Source: Alphaproteobacteria bacterium (GTDB lineage Bacteria; Pseudomonadota; Alphaproteobacteria; ATCC43930; CGMCC-115725). Taken from it: a stretch of 17,952 nt of DNA. Under the pieces are notes generated by a model, which was given only the letters and a program-made list of their open reading frames with translations, did not search any database and was not told where the DNA came from. The stretch covers positions 1 through 17,952 of the forward strand of contig JAFAHP010000570.1 in assembly GCA_019237175.1 (NCBI GenBank), read 5' to 3'. Shown piece after piece: positions 1 to 8,764 of the stretch (the stretch's first letter is position 1; the number at the start of each line of letters is the position of its first letter). A program made the position numbers and the translations under genes.

Positions 1-1012
1 GCAGAGCTTTAAAAATAACAAGAATAATGAGGCCTTTATCGACCGCATTTCGGTCATCAAAGTGCCCTATTGCCTGCGATCCACCGAAGAGCGCAAGATA
101 TATGAGAAGCTGTTGCAAAACAGCGAGCTGGCGAATGCGGCCTGTGCGCCGTCGACGTTGGACATCCTGGGGCGGTTTAGTGTACTGTCGCGGGTGAAGA
201 CTCATGAGAACTCGAACCTATACTCAAAGATGCGGGTCTATGACGGCGAAAGTCTAAAGGACACGGATCCGCGCGCCAAATCCCCCCAGGAATACCGCGA
301 CGCCGCCGGGGTCGACGAGGGTATGGACGGCATCTCGACTCGCTTTGCCTTCAAAGTGCTGTCCAGCACGTTCAATTTCGACACGCACGAAGTCGCAGCC
401 GACCCGGTTCACCTGATGTACGTCCTCGAACAGGCGATATGGCGCGAGCAGTTTCCAGACGATCTCGAAAAGAGATACTTGAACTTTATCAAGGCCGAAT
501 TGGCGCCGCGTTACGCCGAATTCATCGGCCACGAGATCCAGAAAGCGTATCTCGAATCGTATTCCGATTATGGCCAGAACCTGTTCGACCGCTATGTCGC
601 TTATGCCGATGCGTGGATCGAGGATCAGGACTACAAGGATCCTGATACCGGCCAGCTGATGAACCGCGAGCTCTTAAACCAGGAGCTGTCGAAAATCGAA
701 AAGCCCGCCGGCATCGCCAATCCCAAGGACTTCCGCAACGAGGTCGTCAAATTCGCGTTGCGCGCCCGCGCCGCCAATTCGGGACGGAACCCGGCCTGGA
801 CTTCGTATGAGAAGTTGCGCGAAGTCATCGAACGCCGCATGTTCACGCAAGTCGAGGATTTGCTGCCGGTTATCAGCTTCGGGACGAAGAAGGACAGCGA
901 CACCGAGAAAAAGCACGCCGACTTTCTCGAGCGGATGGTGGCGCGCGGCTACACCGAGCGGCAGGTTCGCCGCCTGGTCGAGTGGTACATGCGCGTGAAC
1001 AAAGCCGGTTAG
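1..1012 (+). CDS. prkA: PrkA serine protein kinase, C-terminal part (5' end outside window)
   Basis: PrkA (YeaG in E. coli) is an AAA+-related cytoplasmic serine protein kinase tied to starvation and stress responses. The reading frame is open from base 2, and about 336 codons are visible up to the TAG stop. The full protein is usually about 640-650 residues, so roughly half is missing. The first visible residues (QSFKNNKNNEAF, then VIKVPYCLR shortly after) match the conserved stretch at the end of the AAA part. The rest corresponds to the helical PrkA C-terminal domain. A GTG at 62 lies inside this conserved block and is not the true start. The stop is 30 nt before yeaH, which has its own GGAG at 1031-1034, so the two are probably co-transcribed. 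The identification is firm; the kinase active region cannot be inspected here. Confidence 0.95.
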   Translation, partial: QSFKNNKNNEAFIDRISVIKVPYCLRSTEERKIYEKLLQNSELANAACAPSTLDILGRFSVLSRVKTHENSNLYSKMRVYDGESLKDTDPRAKSPQEYRDAAGVDEGMDGISTRFAFKVLSSTFNFDTHEVAADPVHLMYVLEQAIWREQFPDDLEKRYLNFIKAELAPRYAEFIGHEIQKAYLESYSDYGQNLFDRYVAYADAWIEDQDYKDPDTGQLMNRELLNQELSKIEKPAGIANPKDFRNEVVKFALRARAANSGRNPAWTSYEKLREVIERRMFTQVEDLLPVISFGTKKDSDTEKKHADFLERMVARGYTERQVRRLVEWYMRVNKAG

Positions 1013-1042
1013 ACAATCGGCGCCCGGCTTGGAGCGAAGACG

Positions 1043-2332
1043 ATGAACATTGTCGACCGCCGACCCAATCCCAAGGGTAAGAGCCTCAGCAACCGGCAGC
1101 GCTTTCTGACGCGCGCGCGGGCGGAGGTCAAATCGGCGGTGCAGAACGCGCTGCGCAAGCGCAAGGTCGCTGACGTCGAGCATGGCGAAAAAGTAGCGAT
1201 TCCGACGCGCGGCATCGTCGAACCGGTGTTCCATCACAGCCGTCGTACCGGCCGCACCGAGCACGTCGTACCGGGCAACAAGGAATACGTCCGCGGTGAT
1301 GAGATCCCACGGCCAGCCGGCGGTGAGGGGCGCGGTGGCTCGGAGGGAAGCCCGGACGGATCGGGCGAGGACGCGTTCGAGTTCACCTTGTCAAAGGATG
1401 AGTTCCTCGACATGTTTTTCGAGGATCTCGAACTGCCCGACCTGGTCAAGAAGAGCCTGCGGGAGACCTTTGCTTTCGACCTGCAGCGGGCGGGTTATAC
1501 CGTCACCGGACCGCCCTCGAACCTCAGCGTACGGCGGACGATGCGCAACAGCATGGCACGGCGTATCTCGTTGCGGCGGCCGAAGCAGTGGGAGGTCGAG
1601 GCGCTGCGTCAGGCTCTCGATGAGGCGCGCCTACGCGGCGATGAGGAAGAAGCCAGGCAACTCGGCCTCGAACTCGACCGCGCCGAGCACCGCAGCAAGA
1701 TCATTCCCTATATCGACCCGGTCGACGTCCGCTATAATCGCTTCGAACGTGTGCCGCGGCCCAACACCGAAGCGGTGATGTTCTGCTTGATGGATGTGTC
1801 CGGATCGATGACGGAAGCAATGAAGGACCTCGCCAAACGGTTCTTTATGCTGTTGCACGTTTTTCTGATCCGCCGCTACCGCCATGTCGACGTGGTCTTT
1901 ATTCGTCACACGAGCACCGCGGAGGAGGTCGACGAAGAGACCTTCTTCTACAGCCGCGAAACCGGCGGCACCGTCGTTTCGACCGCGCTAGAGAAGATGC
2001 TCGAGGTAGCGCGGGCGCGCTATCCGACCGATCGATGGAACATTTATGCCGCGCAGGCTTCCGACGGGGACAATTACGGCGCCGACAGCGGTCGCTGTGT
2101 CGCGCTACTGGGCGGCGAAGTTCTGCCGATTTGTCAATATTTTGCCTACGTCGAGGTCGGTGACGGCATGGGCGGCAGCCTTACCGGCCTCGCGCGGGAC
2201 AGCGACCTCTGGCGCGCTTATAGCGAGGTCGCCCCGGCGCATCCCCATTTTGCCATGCGCCGGGTTGGCGATCCATCGCAGATCTTTTCGGTGTTTCACG
2301 AACTGTTTGCGAAAGGGGGAGTTCGTGTCTGA
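1043..2332 (+). CDS. yeaH: YeaH/DUF444 family protein with VWA-like domain
   Basis: This 429-residue protein is close to E. coli YeaH (UPF0229, about 427 aa) in length. The N terminus (MNIVDRRPNPKGKSLSNRQR) is typical of the family. A Gly/Ser-rich linker around residues 88-108 follows. From about residue 245 there is a von Willebrand A-like domain with an intact metal-site motif DVSGS at 251-255 and a downstream GGT-V-ST element that could complete a MIDAS. The biochemical role of the family is not settled. It is a partner of the PrkA kinase by constant gene neighbourhood and is linked to nitrogen starvation and general stress. A Shine-Dalgarno GGAG sits 8 nt before the ATG. The end overlaps the start of spoVR by 8 nt. 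Confidence 0.95.
   Translation: MNIVDRRPNPKGKSLSNRQRFLTRARAEVKSAVQNALRKRKVADVEHGEKVAIPTRGIVEPVFHHSRRTGRTEHVVPGNKEYVRGDEIPRPAGGEGRGGSEGSPDGSGEDAFEFTLSKDEFLDMFFEDLELPDLVKKSLRETFAFDLQRAGYTVTGPPSNLSVRRTMRNSMARRISLRRPKQWEVEALRQALDEARLRGDEEEARQLGLELDRAEHRSKIIPYIDPVDVRYNRFERVPRPNTEAVMFCLMDVSGSMTEAMKDLAKRFFMLLHVFLIRRYRHVDVVFIRHTSTAEEVDEETFFYSRETGGTVVSTALEKMLEVARARYPTDRWNIYAAQASDGDNYGADSGRCVALLGGEVLPICQYFAYVEVGDGMGGSLTGLARDSDLWRAYSEVAPAHPHFAMRRVGDPSQIFSVFHELFAKGGVRV
2311..2327 (+). promoter_or_regulatory. Ribosome binding site deciding the spoVR GTG start
   Basis: A purine-rich AAAGGGGGA lies inside the last codons of yeaH. It is 4-5 nt before a GTG at 2325 in the SpoVR frame. That frame is open much further upstream (to at least 2046), so this site and the family length are what argue for 2325. 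An ATG at 2349 is the next alternative but has no comparable site. Confidence 0.6.
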
Positions 2333-3896
2333 CAAGCGCTCCGCGCCGATGGCGCGCCTCGACGCTTCGGCACCGTTGTTCAGCGGCCCGAATTGGGATT
2401 ATGCGTCGCTGCGGCAGACCTATGACGCGATCGAACGGATTGCCCTCGACGAACTTGGGCTCGACGTCTATCCGGTGCAGGTCGAGGTCATCACCTCGGA
2501 GCAGATGCTTGACGCTTACGCTTCGGTCGGCCTGCCGCTGATGTATCGGCACTGGAGCTTCGGCAAACGCTTCGCCTTTCACGAAACCCTGTACCGTAGG
2601 GGGTTGCAAGGCCTTGCCTACGAAATCGTCATCAATTCCAACCCGTGCATCTGCTACATCATGGAAGAAAACTCCATGACCATGCAGACCTTGGTTATGG
2701 CGCATGCCGCTTTTGGCCACAACCATTTTTTCAAAAACAATTATTTGTTTCGGCAGTGGACTGACGCCAACGGTATTCTAGATTACCTAAGCTTTGCCCG
2801 CGATTACGTAGCGAAATGCGAGGAGCGGCATGGGATCGAGGCGGTCGAGCGGGTGCTCGACGCGGCGCATGCGCTAAAGGATCACGGCGTCAACCGCTAC
2901 GCACATCGGACCAAACCCAATCTCGCGGAGGAACGGCGGCGGGCAGAGGAATGGCAGGCGCATGCCGAGGCGACCTACAACGATTTATGGCGGACTGTTC
3001 CGGGCGCCGGCGGGGGCAAAGAAGACACCGACGGCGCGGAAGCGCGACTGCAGGAAATCAAGCGCGAACTCGGACTGCCAGAAGAAAACCTTCTCTACCT
3101 GATCGAAAAGCGCGCTCCGCGACTTGAGGATTGGCAGCGTGAGCTAATCCGCATCGTCCGGCTCGTCGCTCAATATTTCTATCCGCAAAAACAGACCCAG
3201 ATGATGAACGAGGGTTGTGCGACCTTCGTGCATTACGAAATTATGCGGCGCCTTCACGAGAAGGGCCTGATCACCGAGGGCTCGATGCTCGAATTTCTGC
3301 ACTCGCATTCGAGCGTCGTCTTTCAGGCGGATTTCGACGACCCACGCTTCAGCGGCATCAACCCCTACGCGCTCGGCTTTGCGATGATGTCCGACGTTCG
3401 GCGCATATGCGAGGAGCCGACCGAAGAGGACAAGGCGTGGTTCCCCGATATCGCCGGCCTCGGCAATGGCTACGGCGTGCTGCGCCACGCCTGGGCCAAT
3501 TACCGCGATGAGAGCTTTATCCTGCAGTATCTGAGCCCGGCGATGATCCGTAAATTCCGGATGTTTGCAGTCTCGGACGACAGCAGTAAGCCGGCGATGA
3601 AGGTCGAGGCGATCCACGACGAGATCGGCTATCGTAAGGTCCGCGGCGCGTTGTCGCGGCAGTACGACCTGTCGCGCCGCGAACCTGATATTCAGGTCGT
3701 CGACGTGGATTTGCGCGGTGACCGCTGCCTTGTCCTCACGCATTATGTGCACGACGGGGTCCTGCTCGCTGAAAAGAGTTGCCGCGCGGTATTGCGGCAT
3801 GCAGCGGTTTTATGGGGTTACGCGGTAAAGCTGCTCGAGATCGATGCGGCAACCGACAAGACGCTCAAAACTTACGAGGTCGCGCAGCCGGGATAA
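2325..3896 (+). CDS. spoVR: SpoVR family protein (YcgB-like)
   Basis: The product has 523 residues from the GTG start, compared with about 510 for E. coli YcgB. It reads as SpoVR throughout: GPNWDY near the N terminus, then YPVQVEVITSEQMLDAY, HWSFGKRF, the YEIVINSNPCICYIMEEN block, the histidine-rich GHNHFFKNN segment, and NEGCATFVHYEIM followed by the INPYALG region. The name comes from a Bacillus sporulation mutant, but the family is widespread in non-sporulating Gram-negatives, and its molecular function is unknown. No signal peptide or membrane segment is visible, so it is probably cytoplasmic. The 8-nt overlap with yeaH and the order prkA-yeaH-spoVR point to one operon and translational coupling. 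The 5' part of the open frame (2046-2324) overlaps yeaH and is a shadow. Confidence 0.95.
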   Translation: MSDKRSAPMARLDASAPLFSGPNWDYASLRQTYDAIERIALDELGLDVYPVQVEVITSEQMLDAYASVGLPLMYRHWSFGKRFAFHETLYRRGLQGLAYEIVINSNPCICYIMEENSMTMQTLVMAHAAFGHNHFFKNNYLFRQWTDANGILDYLSFARDYVAKCEERHGIEAVERVLDAAHALKDHGVNRYAHRTKPNLAEERRRAEEWQAHAEATYNDLWRTVPGAGGGKEDTDGAEARLQEIKRELGLPEENLLYLIEKRAPRLEDWQRELIRIVRLVAQYFYPQKQTQMMNEGCATFVHYEIMRRLHEKGLITEGSMLEFLHSHSSVVFQADFDDPRFSGINPYALGFAMMSDVRRICEEPTEEDKAWFPDIAGLGNGYGVLRHAWANYRDESFILQYLSPAMIRKFRMFAVSDDSSKPAMKVEAIHDEIGYRKVRGALSRQYDLSRREPDIQVVDVDLRGDRCLVLTHYVHDGVLLAEKSCRAVLRHAAVLWGYAVKLLEIDAATDKTLKTYEVAQPG

Positions 3897-3946
3897 TCCG
3901 CTGCGCGCGGTCGGAGCCGGACAAGTCCTTTTGATCGCCGCCCGCG

Positions 3947-5008
3947 ATGATCGTTTTGGGCATCGAGACGAGTTGCGACGAGACTGCCGCGGCAGTTGTG
4001 GGCGATAGCGCGCTGACTCCCCGGATCCTTTCCGATCTCCTTCGCTCCCAACTCGACGAACACGCGCCCTATGGCGGCGTCGTCCCCGAAATCGCAGCTC
4101 GGGCTCACCTTGATCATCTCGAACCTCTGGTTCGATGCGCCCTCGCCGCCGCCAATATCGCCCCCACCCAACTCGATGGCGTCGCCGCCGCCGCCGGGCC
4201 TGGACTGATCGGTGGACTGATCGTCGGCACGATGATGGCAAAAGGCATCGCCTGGGCTGCCGGCACACCGTTTATCGCGGTCAACCATCTCGAAGCTCAT
4301 GCCTTGAGCGTGAGGCTGAGTACTCCGATAAATTTCCCGTATCTGGTGCTGCTCGTGTCCGGCGGGCATTGCCAGTTGCTCGTCTGTCTCGGCGTCGGTC
4401 GTTTTAGGCGTTTGGGCACCACGCTCGACGATGCCGCCGGCGAAGCTTTTGATAAAACTGCCAAGCTGATTGATCTTGATTATCCGGGCGGGCCGGCGAT
4501 CGAACGCGCCGCAAGCGGCGGCGATGCGCGACGCTTCGCGCTGCCGCGACCGCTGCTAGGCCGGCCCGGCTGCGATTTTTCCTTCTCCGGCTTAAAGACC
4601 GCCGTGCGCCGGATCGCGATCGAAATTGCCCCGCTCGACCGGCAAGATCAAAGCGATCTCGCCGCCGCGGTTGAGGCGGCAATTTGCGACGCTCTTTGCG
4701 ATCGCACCGCCAACGCGATTGCCTGGTTTTTGCGCAATTGCCCGCAAGGAAGAAGTCTCGTTGCTGCTGGCGGGGTTGCGGCGAACGCTCGGCTGCGCCG
4801 GCAGCTCGCGGATCTTGCCGGTTCGGCCGGCCTTGATTTCGTTGCACCACCCCGCGCGCTCTGCACCGACAACGCGGCGATGGTGGCCTGGGCCGGAATA
4901 GAGCGGCTGCGCCTCGGCCTTGTCGACGATCTTTCCGCGCCACTTCGCCCGCGTTGGCCGCTCGATCTCGCCGCCTCGTCGCGGCGCGACGCTGGCGTTA
5001 GGCCATGA
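3947..5008 (+). CDS. tsaD: tRNA N6-threonylcarbamoyladenosine transferase TsaD
   Basis: TsaD (Gcp/YgjD) transfers the threonylcarbamoyl group to A37 of tRNAs that read ANN codons, acting with TsaB and TsaE in the cytoplasm. The 353-residue product starts with MIVLGIETSCDETAAAVV, the standard family N terminus. The metal-binding histidines are present as HLEAH (H114, H118), and the third metal ligand is the Asp of CTDNAAM (D308). The nucleotide-binding ASKHA core is visible as SGGHCQL, DDAAGEAFDK, DFSFSGLKTA and GGVAANARLR. No strong Shine-Dalgarno precedes the ATG, but the start matches homologues. It lies 50 nt after spoVR and 4 nt before gpsA, so tsaD and gpsA are probably co-transcribed. 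Nothing is missing. Confidence 0.98.
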   Translation: MIVLGIETSCDETAAAVVGDSALTPRILSDLLRSQLDEHAPYGGVVPEIAARAHLDHLEPLVRCALAAANIAPTQLDGVAAAAGPGLIGGLIVGTMMAKGIAWAAGTPFIAVNHLEAHALSVRLSTPINFPYLVLLVSGGHCQLLVCLGVGRFRRLGTTLDDAAGEAFDKTAKLIDLDYPGGPAIERAASGGDARRFALPRPLLGRPGCDFSFSGLKTAVRRIAIEIAPLDRQDQSDLAAAVEAAICDALCDRTANAIAWFLRNCPQGRSLVAAGGVAANARLRRQLADLAGSAGLDFVAPPRALCTDNAAMVAWAGIERLRLGLVDDLSAPLRPRWPLDLAASSRRDAGVRP

Positions 5009-5012
5009 ACGG

Positions 5013-6002
5013 ATGAAGCGGCTCGCGATCATCGGCGCCGGCGCTTGGGGAACCGCGCTCGCGGTAGTTGCCGAGCGCGCCGGCACCACTGCGACCTTAT
5101 GGGCGCGCGATCCCGACGTCGTTGACGCGATCAACCAGCGCCATGAAAACCCGCGTTACTTGCCGGGTGTCACGCTCGACCGCGCGATCACCGCGACGGC
5201 GCACCTCGGGAGAGCTTTCGAGACCAGCGACGCGGCCCTTCTGGCGGTGCCCGCGCAGTCTCTTCGTGCGGTGCTGGAAAGACTACGCGACCGCATACCG
5301 GACGGCCTGCCAGTGCTGCACTGTGCTAAGGGCATCGAGATCCGCTCGCTTGCGATGATGTCGCAAATTGGTCTCCAGGTCCTACCAGGCTCGCCCTTTG
5401 CGGTGTTGTCGGGACCGAGCTTCTCGGCGGAGGTTGCCCGCGACCTGCCAAGTGCAGTCGTCATCGCCAGCGATGACGTCTCGCTAGCCGAGCGCTTCAC
5501 CTCGGCGCTCGGGAGCGCGCGATTTCGACCGTACCTGTCGCGCGATTGCGTGGGTGTAGAGATCGGAGGTGCGGTCAAAAACGTCCTCGCCATCGCCTGC
5601 GGGATCGTGGTCGGGCGCGGCCTGGGTGACAATGCCCGCGCCGCTCTGATTACCAGAGGACTTGCCGAGATGGTCCGGTTCGGCGTTGCCCAAGGAGCCG
5701 AGGCCGAGACGTTTCGGGGTCTATCCGGCCTTGGCGATATGGTTCTCAGCTGTACGGCGGGGCAATCGCGCAATTATTCTCTGGGCTTGGCGCTCGGCCG
5801 CGGGCAAAGCGTTGACGCCGCACTCGCCATTCGCCGCGTGCTGGTAGAGGGTATGGCGACAGCGAGTGCCGTTGTCGAATTGGCGGACCGGTCGGGGGTC
5901 GAAATGCCGATCTGCACCGCGGTGGATGCAATACTGCATCGCGGTGCGTCAATCGACGCGACCACCAATCGCCTGCTGCGCCGTCCTTATCGCTCCGAGT
6001 AG
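5013..6002 (+). CDS. gpsA: NAD(P)-dependent glycerol-3-phosphate dehydrogenase
   Basis: GpsA reduces dihydroxyacetone phosphate to sn-glycerol 3-phosphate, the backbone precursor for membrane phospholipids. The 329-residue product has the Rossmann motif GAGAWG at residues 8-13, then CAKGIE and LSGPSFSAEVA. The catalytic lysine is K189 in EIGGAVKNVLAIA. The C-terminal substrate domain has LGDNARAALITRGLAEM and GLSGLGDMVLSCT. The ATG at 5013 is preferred because it places the Rossmann strand at the N terminus as in homologues. The same frame is open back into tsaD. The gap to tsaD is only 4 nt. The pair is followed by 112 nt before clpS. Confidence 0.97.
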   Translation: MKRLAIIGAGAWGTALAVVAERAGTTATLWARDPDVVDAINQRHENPRYLPGVTLDRAITATAHLGRAFETSDAALLAVPAQSLRAVLERLRDRIPDGLPVLHCAKGIEIRSLAMMSQIGLQVLPGSPFAVLSGPSFSAEVARDLPSAVVIASDDVSLAERFTSALGSARFRPYLSRDCVGVEIGGAVKNVLAIACGIVVGRGLGDNARAALITRGLAEMVRFGVAQGAEAETFRGLSGLGDMVLSCTAGQSRNYSLGLALGRGQSVDAALAIRRVLVEGMATASAVVELADRSGVEMPICTAVDAILHRGASIDATTNRLLRRPYRSE

Positions 6003-6051
6003 AGCTATGCCGGCTATCAGCGACACATCGGCTCTGACCGAGAAAAATCGT

Positions 6052-6080
6052 TTTCCGCCTTCCGAGAAAGCCAATATCAT
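6052..6080 (+). promoter_or_regulatory. Possible sigma-70-like promoter for clpS-clpA
   Basis: In the 112-nt gap after gpsA, TTTCCG and TATCAT are separated by 17 nt. They would place a transcription start near 6087 and give a short leader to the clpS ATG at 6115. The -35 match is poor, so this is only a candidate by spacing and position. Read-through from gpsA is equally possible. Confidence 0.22.
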
Positions 6081-6114
6081 AAGGTGGCGAGCAACGCGAT
6101 CGGCCTGGGTCGAT

Positions 6115-6441
6115 ATGAGCGACATCGGAAAGCGCGGCGAGGAAGGACCGGGAACGGGCGTCGTCGTCAAGCCCAAACCCAAGACGAAGAAGCCGTCGAT
6201 GTACAAGGTGCTCATGCTGAACGATGACTATACCCCAATGGAGTTTGTCGTTCACATCCTAGAACGATTTTTCGCCAAGAGCCGGCAGGAAGCCACACGA
6301 ATCATGCTGCATGTGCATCGCCGCGGGGTTGGAGTATGCGGCGTCTACACTTACGAGGTCGCAGAAACCAAGGTCACCCAAGTGATGGATTTCGCCCGCC
6401 AGCACCAGCATCCGCTGCAGTGTACGCTGGAGAAGGATTAG
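6115..6441 (+). CDS. clpS: ATP-dependent Clp protease adaptor ClpS
   Basis: ClpS binds proteins with destabilising N-terminal residues and hands them to ClpA for degradation by ClpAP. The product has 108 residues. A flexible Lys/Pro-rich tail (residues 1-28) precedes the folded core, as in the family. The N-degron pocket residues are conserved: N36 and D37 in LNDDYTPMEF, M42, and H68 in MLHVH, equivalent to N34, D35, M40 and H66 of E. coli ClpS. The core ends with CGVYTYEVAETKV and HPLQCTLEKD. An upstream in-frame ATG at 6007 exists, but the extra sequence does not look like the family, so 6115 is preferred. clpA follows after 19 nt, the classic clpS-clpA operon. Confidence 0.97.
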   Translation: MSDIGKRGEEGPGTGVVVKPKPKTKKPSMYKVLMLNDDYTPMEFVVHILERFFAKSRQEATRIMLHVHRRGVGVCGVYTYEVAETKVTQVMDFARQHQHPLQCTLEKD

Positions 6442-6443
6442 CG

Positions 6444-6463
6444 AGGAAGGAAGGTCGGGAGTG
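6444..6463 (+). promoter_or_regulatory. Strong ribosome binding site and GTG start of clpA
   Basis: AGGAAGGAAGG (6444-6454) is followed by 6 nt and then GTG at 6461. The match supports GTG as the real start of clpA, directly after the clpS stop. Confidence 0.7.
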
Positions 6464-8764
6464 CTGTCACGCAATCTCGAAAAATCCCTGCACCGAGCGC
6501 TCGCCTACGCCAATGACCGGCGCCATGAGTACGCCACGCTCGAACATCTGCTGCTCGCATTGACCGAGGACCAGGACGCGGTGGCGGTGTTGCGTGCGTG
6601 CAGTGTCGACCTGGAGCGGCTGCGCCGAGAGGTGCTGGCATACGTCGACAACGAACTCGGCAATCTCGTCTCCGCGCATAAGGACGATGCCAAGCCGACG
6701 GCAAGTTTTCAGCGCGTGCTGCAGCGGGCGGCCATTCACGTTCAGTCCTCGGGGCGCGAAGAAGTAACCGGCGCGAACGTCGTGGTCGCGATGTTCGCCG
6801 AACGCGAGAGCCATGCGGTCTATTTCCTGCAAGAGCAGGACATGACCCGGTTCGACGCGGTCAATTATATCTCGCACGGCATCGCCAAGGCACCGGGTCG
6901 TTCGGAGACACGACGCGTCCAAGGCGCTGATGAGGACGACCGTCACGACAAGTCGCAAAAGCGCGGCCACGACGCGCTCGACGCCTACTGCGTCAACTTG
7001 AACAAAAAAGCCAAGGGCGGGCGCATCGACCCTCTGATCGGACGCGAAGCCGAGGTCGAGCGCACAATCCAAATTCTGTGCCGGCGGGCGAAGAACAATC
7101 CACTCTACGTCGGCGAGCCCGGCGTCGGCAAGACGGCGATCGCCGAGGGGCTGGCGCGGCGCATTGTGCAGCGCGAAGTCCCCGACGTGTTGATGAACGC
7201 GACGATCTACGCGCTCGACATGGGAGCGTTGCTGGCCGGAACGCGCTATCGCGGCGACTTCGAGGAGCGCCTGAAGGCGGTGCTGTCAGAACTTGAGGCG
7301 CAGCCGGGCGCAATCTTGTTTATTGACGAGATTCATACTGTCATCGGTGCCGGCGCCACCAGTGGTGGGGCGATGGATGCATCAAACTTGCTGAAGCCGG
7401 CGCTGGCCGGAGGAGCGATCCGTTGCATCGGTTCGACAACCTACAAGGAATACCGAAACTATTTCGAAAAAGATCGCGCCCTCGTTCGCCGCTTCCAAAA
7501 GATCGACGTCAATGAGCCGACAGTCGAAGATTCGGTCAAAATTCTTCGTGGCCTTAAGCCTTACTACGAGCGGCATCACAAGGTTCGTTACACGGCCGAT
7601 GCGCTGCGTGCCGCGGTCGAGTTGTCGCATCGCTACATCGGAGACCGCAAGCTGCCAGATAAGGCGATCGATGTCATAGACGAAACCGGCGCCGCCCAGA
7701 TGCTGGTGCCGGAGAACCGGCGGCGCAAAACGATCACCGCTCGTGAAGTCGAGGCTGTCATCGCGACTATGGCACGGATCCCGCCAAAAAGCGTGTCGCG
7801 CGACGATCGCGAAGTACTAAAGAACCTCGACCGCGATCTAAAAACGATGGTGTTTGGTCAGGACAGCGCAATCGAGGCGCTCGTCTCGGCGATCAAGCTG
7901 GCGCGGGCCGGGCTGCGCGATCCGGAGAAGCCGATCGGCTCCTATCTGTTCTCCGGACCGACCGGTGTGGGCAAGACCGAGGTTGCGCGTCAGTTGGCGC
8001 GCACGCTCAGCATCACAATCACCCGCTTTGATATGTCGGAATATATGGAACGGCACACCGTGTCACGGCTGATCGGCGCGCCGCCCGGTTATGTTGGCTT
8101 CGACCAGGGTGGCTTGCTAACCGATGCAATAGACCAGCATCCCCATTCGGTGCTGTTGCTGGACGAGATCGAAAAGGCGCATCCGGACCTGTTCAACATC
8201 CTGTTGCAGATCATGGATTACGGCAAGCTTACCGACCATAACGGCAAGACCGTCGATTTTCGCAATGTTATCCTGATAATGACGACAAATGCCGGCGCAT
8301 CCGATCTCGCGAAACCGGCGATCGGGTTTGGCAGCGGAATTCGCGAGGGCGATGATCATGAGGCGATCAATCGCATGTTCACACCCGAATTTCGTAACCG
8401 GCTCGACGCGGTCATTTCGTTCGCGCCGCTCTCCACGGAAACCATCGGCCGGGTTGTCGATAAATTCGTGCTTCAGCTGGAAGAGCAGCTTGCCGATCGC
8501 AACGTCACGATAGAGCTCGACGCAGACGCCCGCGCATGGTTGTCGCAAAAGGGCTACGACCCGCTGTACGGAGCGCGTCCGCTAGCTCGTGTGATCCAAG
8601 AGCACGTCAAGAAACCGCTTGCCGAGGAGCTATTGTTTGGCCGCCTTGCCAAGGGCGGGACTGTGCGCGTCACCAAGAAGCCCGATGAGGATGCGCTCGA
8701 TTTTGCTTTCGAGGAGCGTCCTGTCGTTCCGGCGGAACCTAAAGAACCGGAACTCGTCGATTAA
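6461..8764 (+). CDS. clpA: ATP-dependent Clp protease ATP-binding subunit ClpA
   Basis: ClpA is the hexameric AAA+ unfoldase that feeds substrates, including ClpS-delivered N-degron proteins, into ClpP. The product has 767 residues, normal for ClpA. The N-terminal double-repeat domain (about 1-145) begins LSRNLEKSLHRALAYAN and carries the EHLLLAL motif. AAA domain 1 has Walker A GEPGVGKT at 218-225 and Walker B ILFIDEIH ending near 292. AAA domain 2 has Walker A GPTGVGKT at 499-506 and Walker B VLLLDEIEKAH from 564. The sensor 2 region GARPLARVIQEHVKKPLAEELL is near the end. It lacks the long middle coiled coil of ClpB, which rules out that relative. clpP is not in the window. The acidic C-terminal tail after about residue 745 is variable in the family. 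Confidence 0.98.
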   Translation: MLSRNLEKSLHRALAYANDRRHEYATLEHLLLALTEDQDAVAVLRACSVDLERLRREVLAYVDNELGNLVSAHKDDAKPTASFQRVLQRAAIHVQSSGREEVTGANVVVAMFAERESHAVYFLQEQDMTRFDAVNYISHGIAKAPGRSETRRVQGADEDDRHDKSQKRGHDALDAYCVNLNKKAKGGRIDPLIGREAEVERTIQILCRRAKNNPLYVGEPGVGKTAIAEGLARRIVQREVPDVLMNATIYALDMGALLAGTRYRGDFEERLKAVLSELEAQPGAILFIDEIHTVIGAGATSGGAMDASNLLKPALAGGAIRCIGSTTYKEYRNYFEKDRALVRRFQKIDVNEPTVEDSVKILRGLKPYYERHHKVRYTADALRAAVELSHRYIGDRKLPDKAIDVIDETGAAQMLVPENRRRKTITAREVEAVIATMARIPPKSVSRDDREVLKNLDRDLKTMVFGQDSAIEALVSAIKLARAGLRDPEKPIGSYLFSGPTGVGKTEVARQLARTLSITITRFDMSEYMERHTVSRLIGAPPGYVGFDQGGLLTDAIDQHPHSVLLLDEIEKAHPDLFNILLQIMDYGKLTDHNGKTVDFRNVILIMTTNAGASDLAKPAIGFGSGIREGDDHEAINRMFTPEFRNRLDAVISFAPLSTETIGRVVDKFVLQLEEQLADRNVTIELDADARAWLSQKGYDPLYGARPLARVIQEHVKKPLAEELLFGRLAKGGTVRVTKKPDEDALDFAFEERPVVPAEPKEPELVD

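Noticed and set aside
2046..2324. N-terminal extension of SpoVR into yeaH
   Set aside because: The extra 93 residues overlap the conserved YeaH VWA domain, look random, and exceed the family length. A good ribosome binding site precedes GTG 2325.
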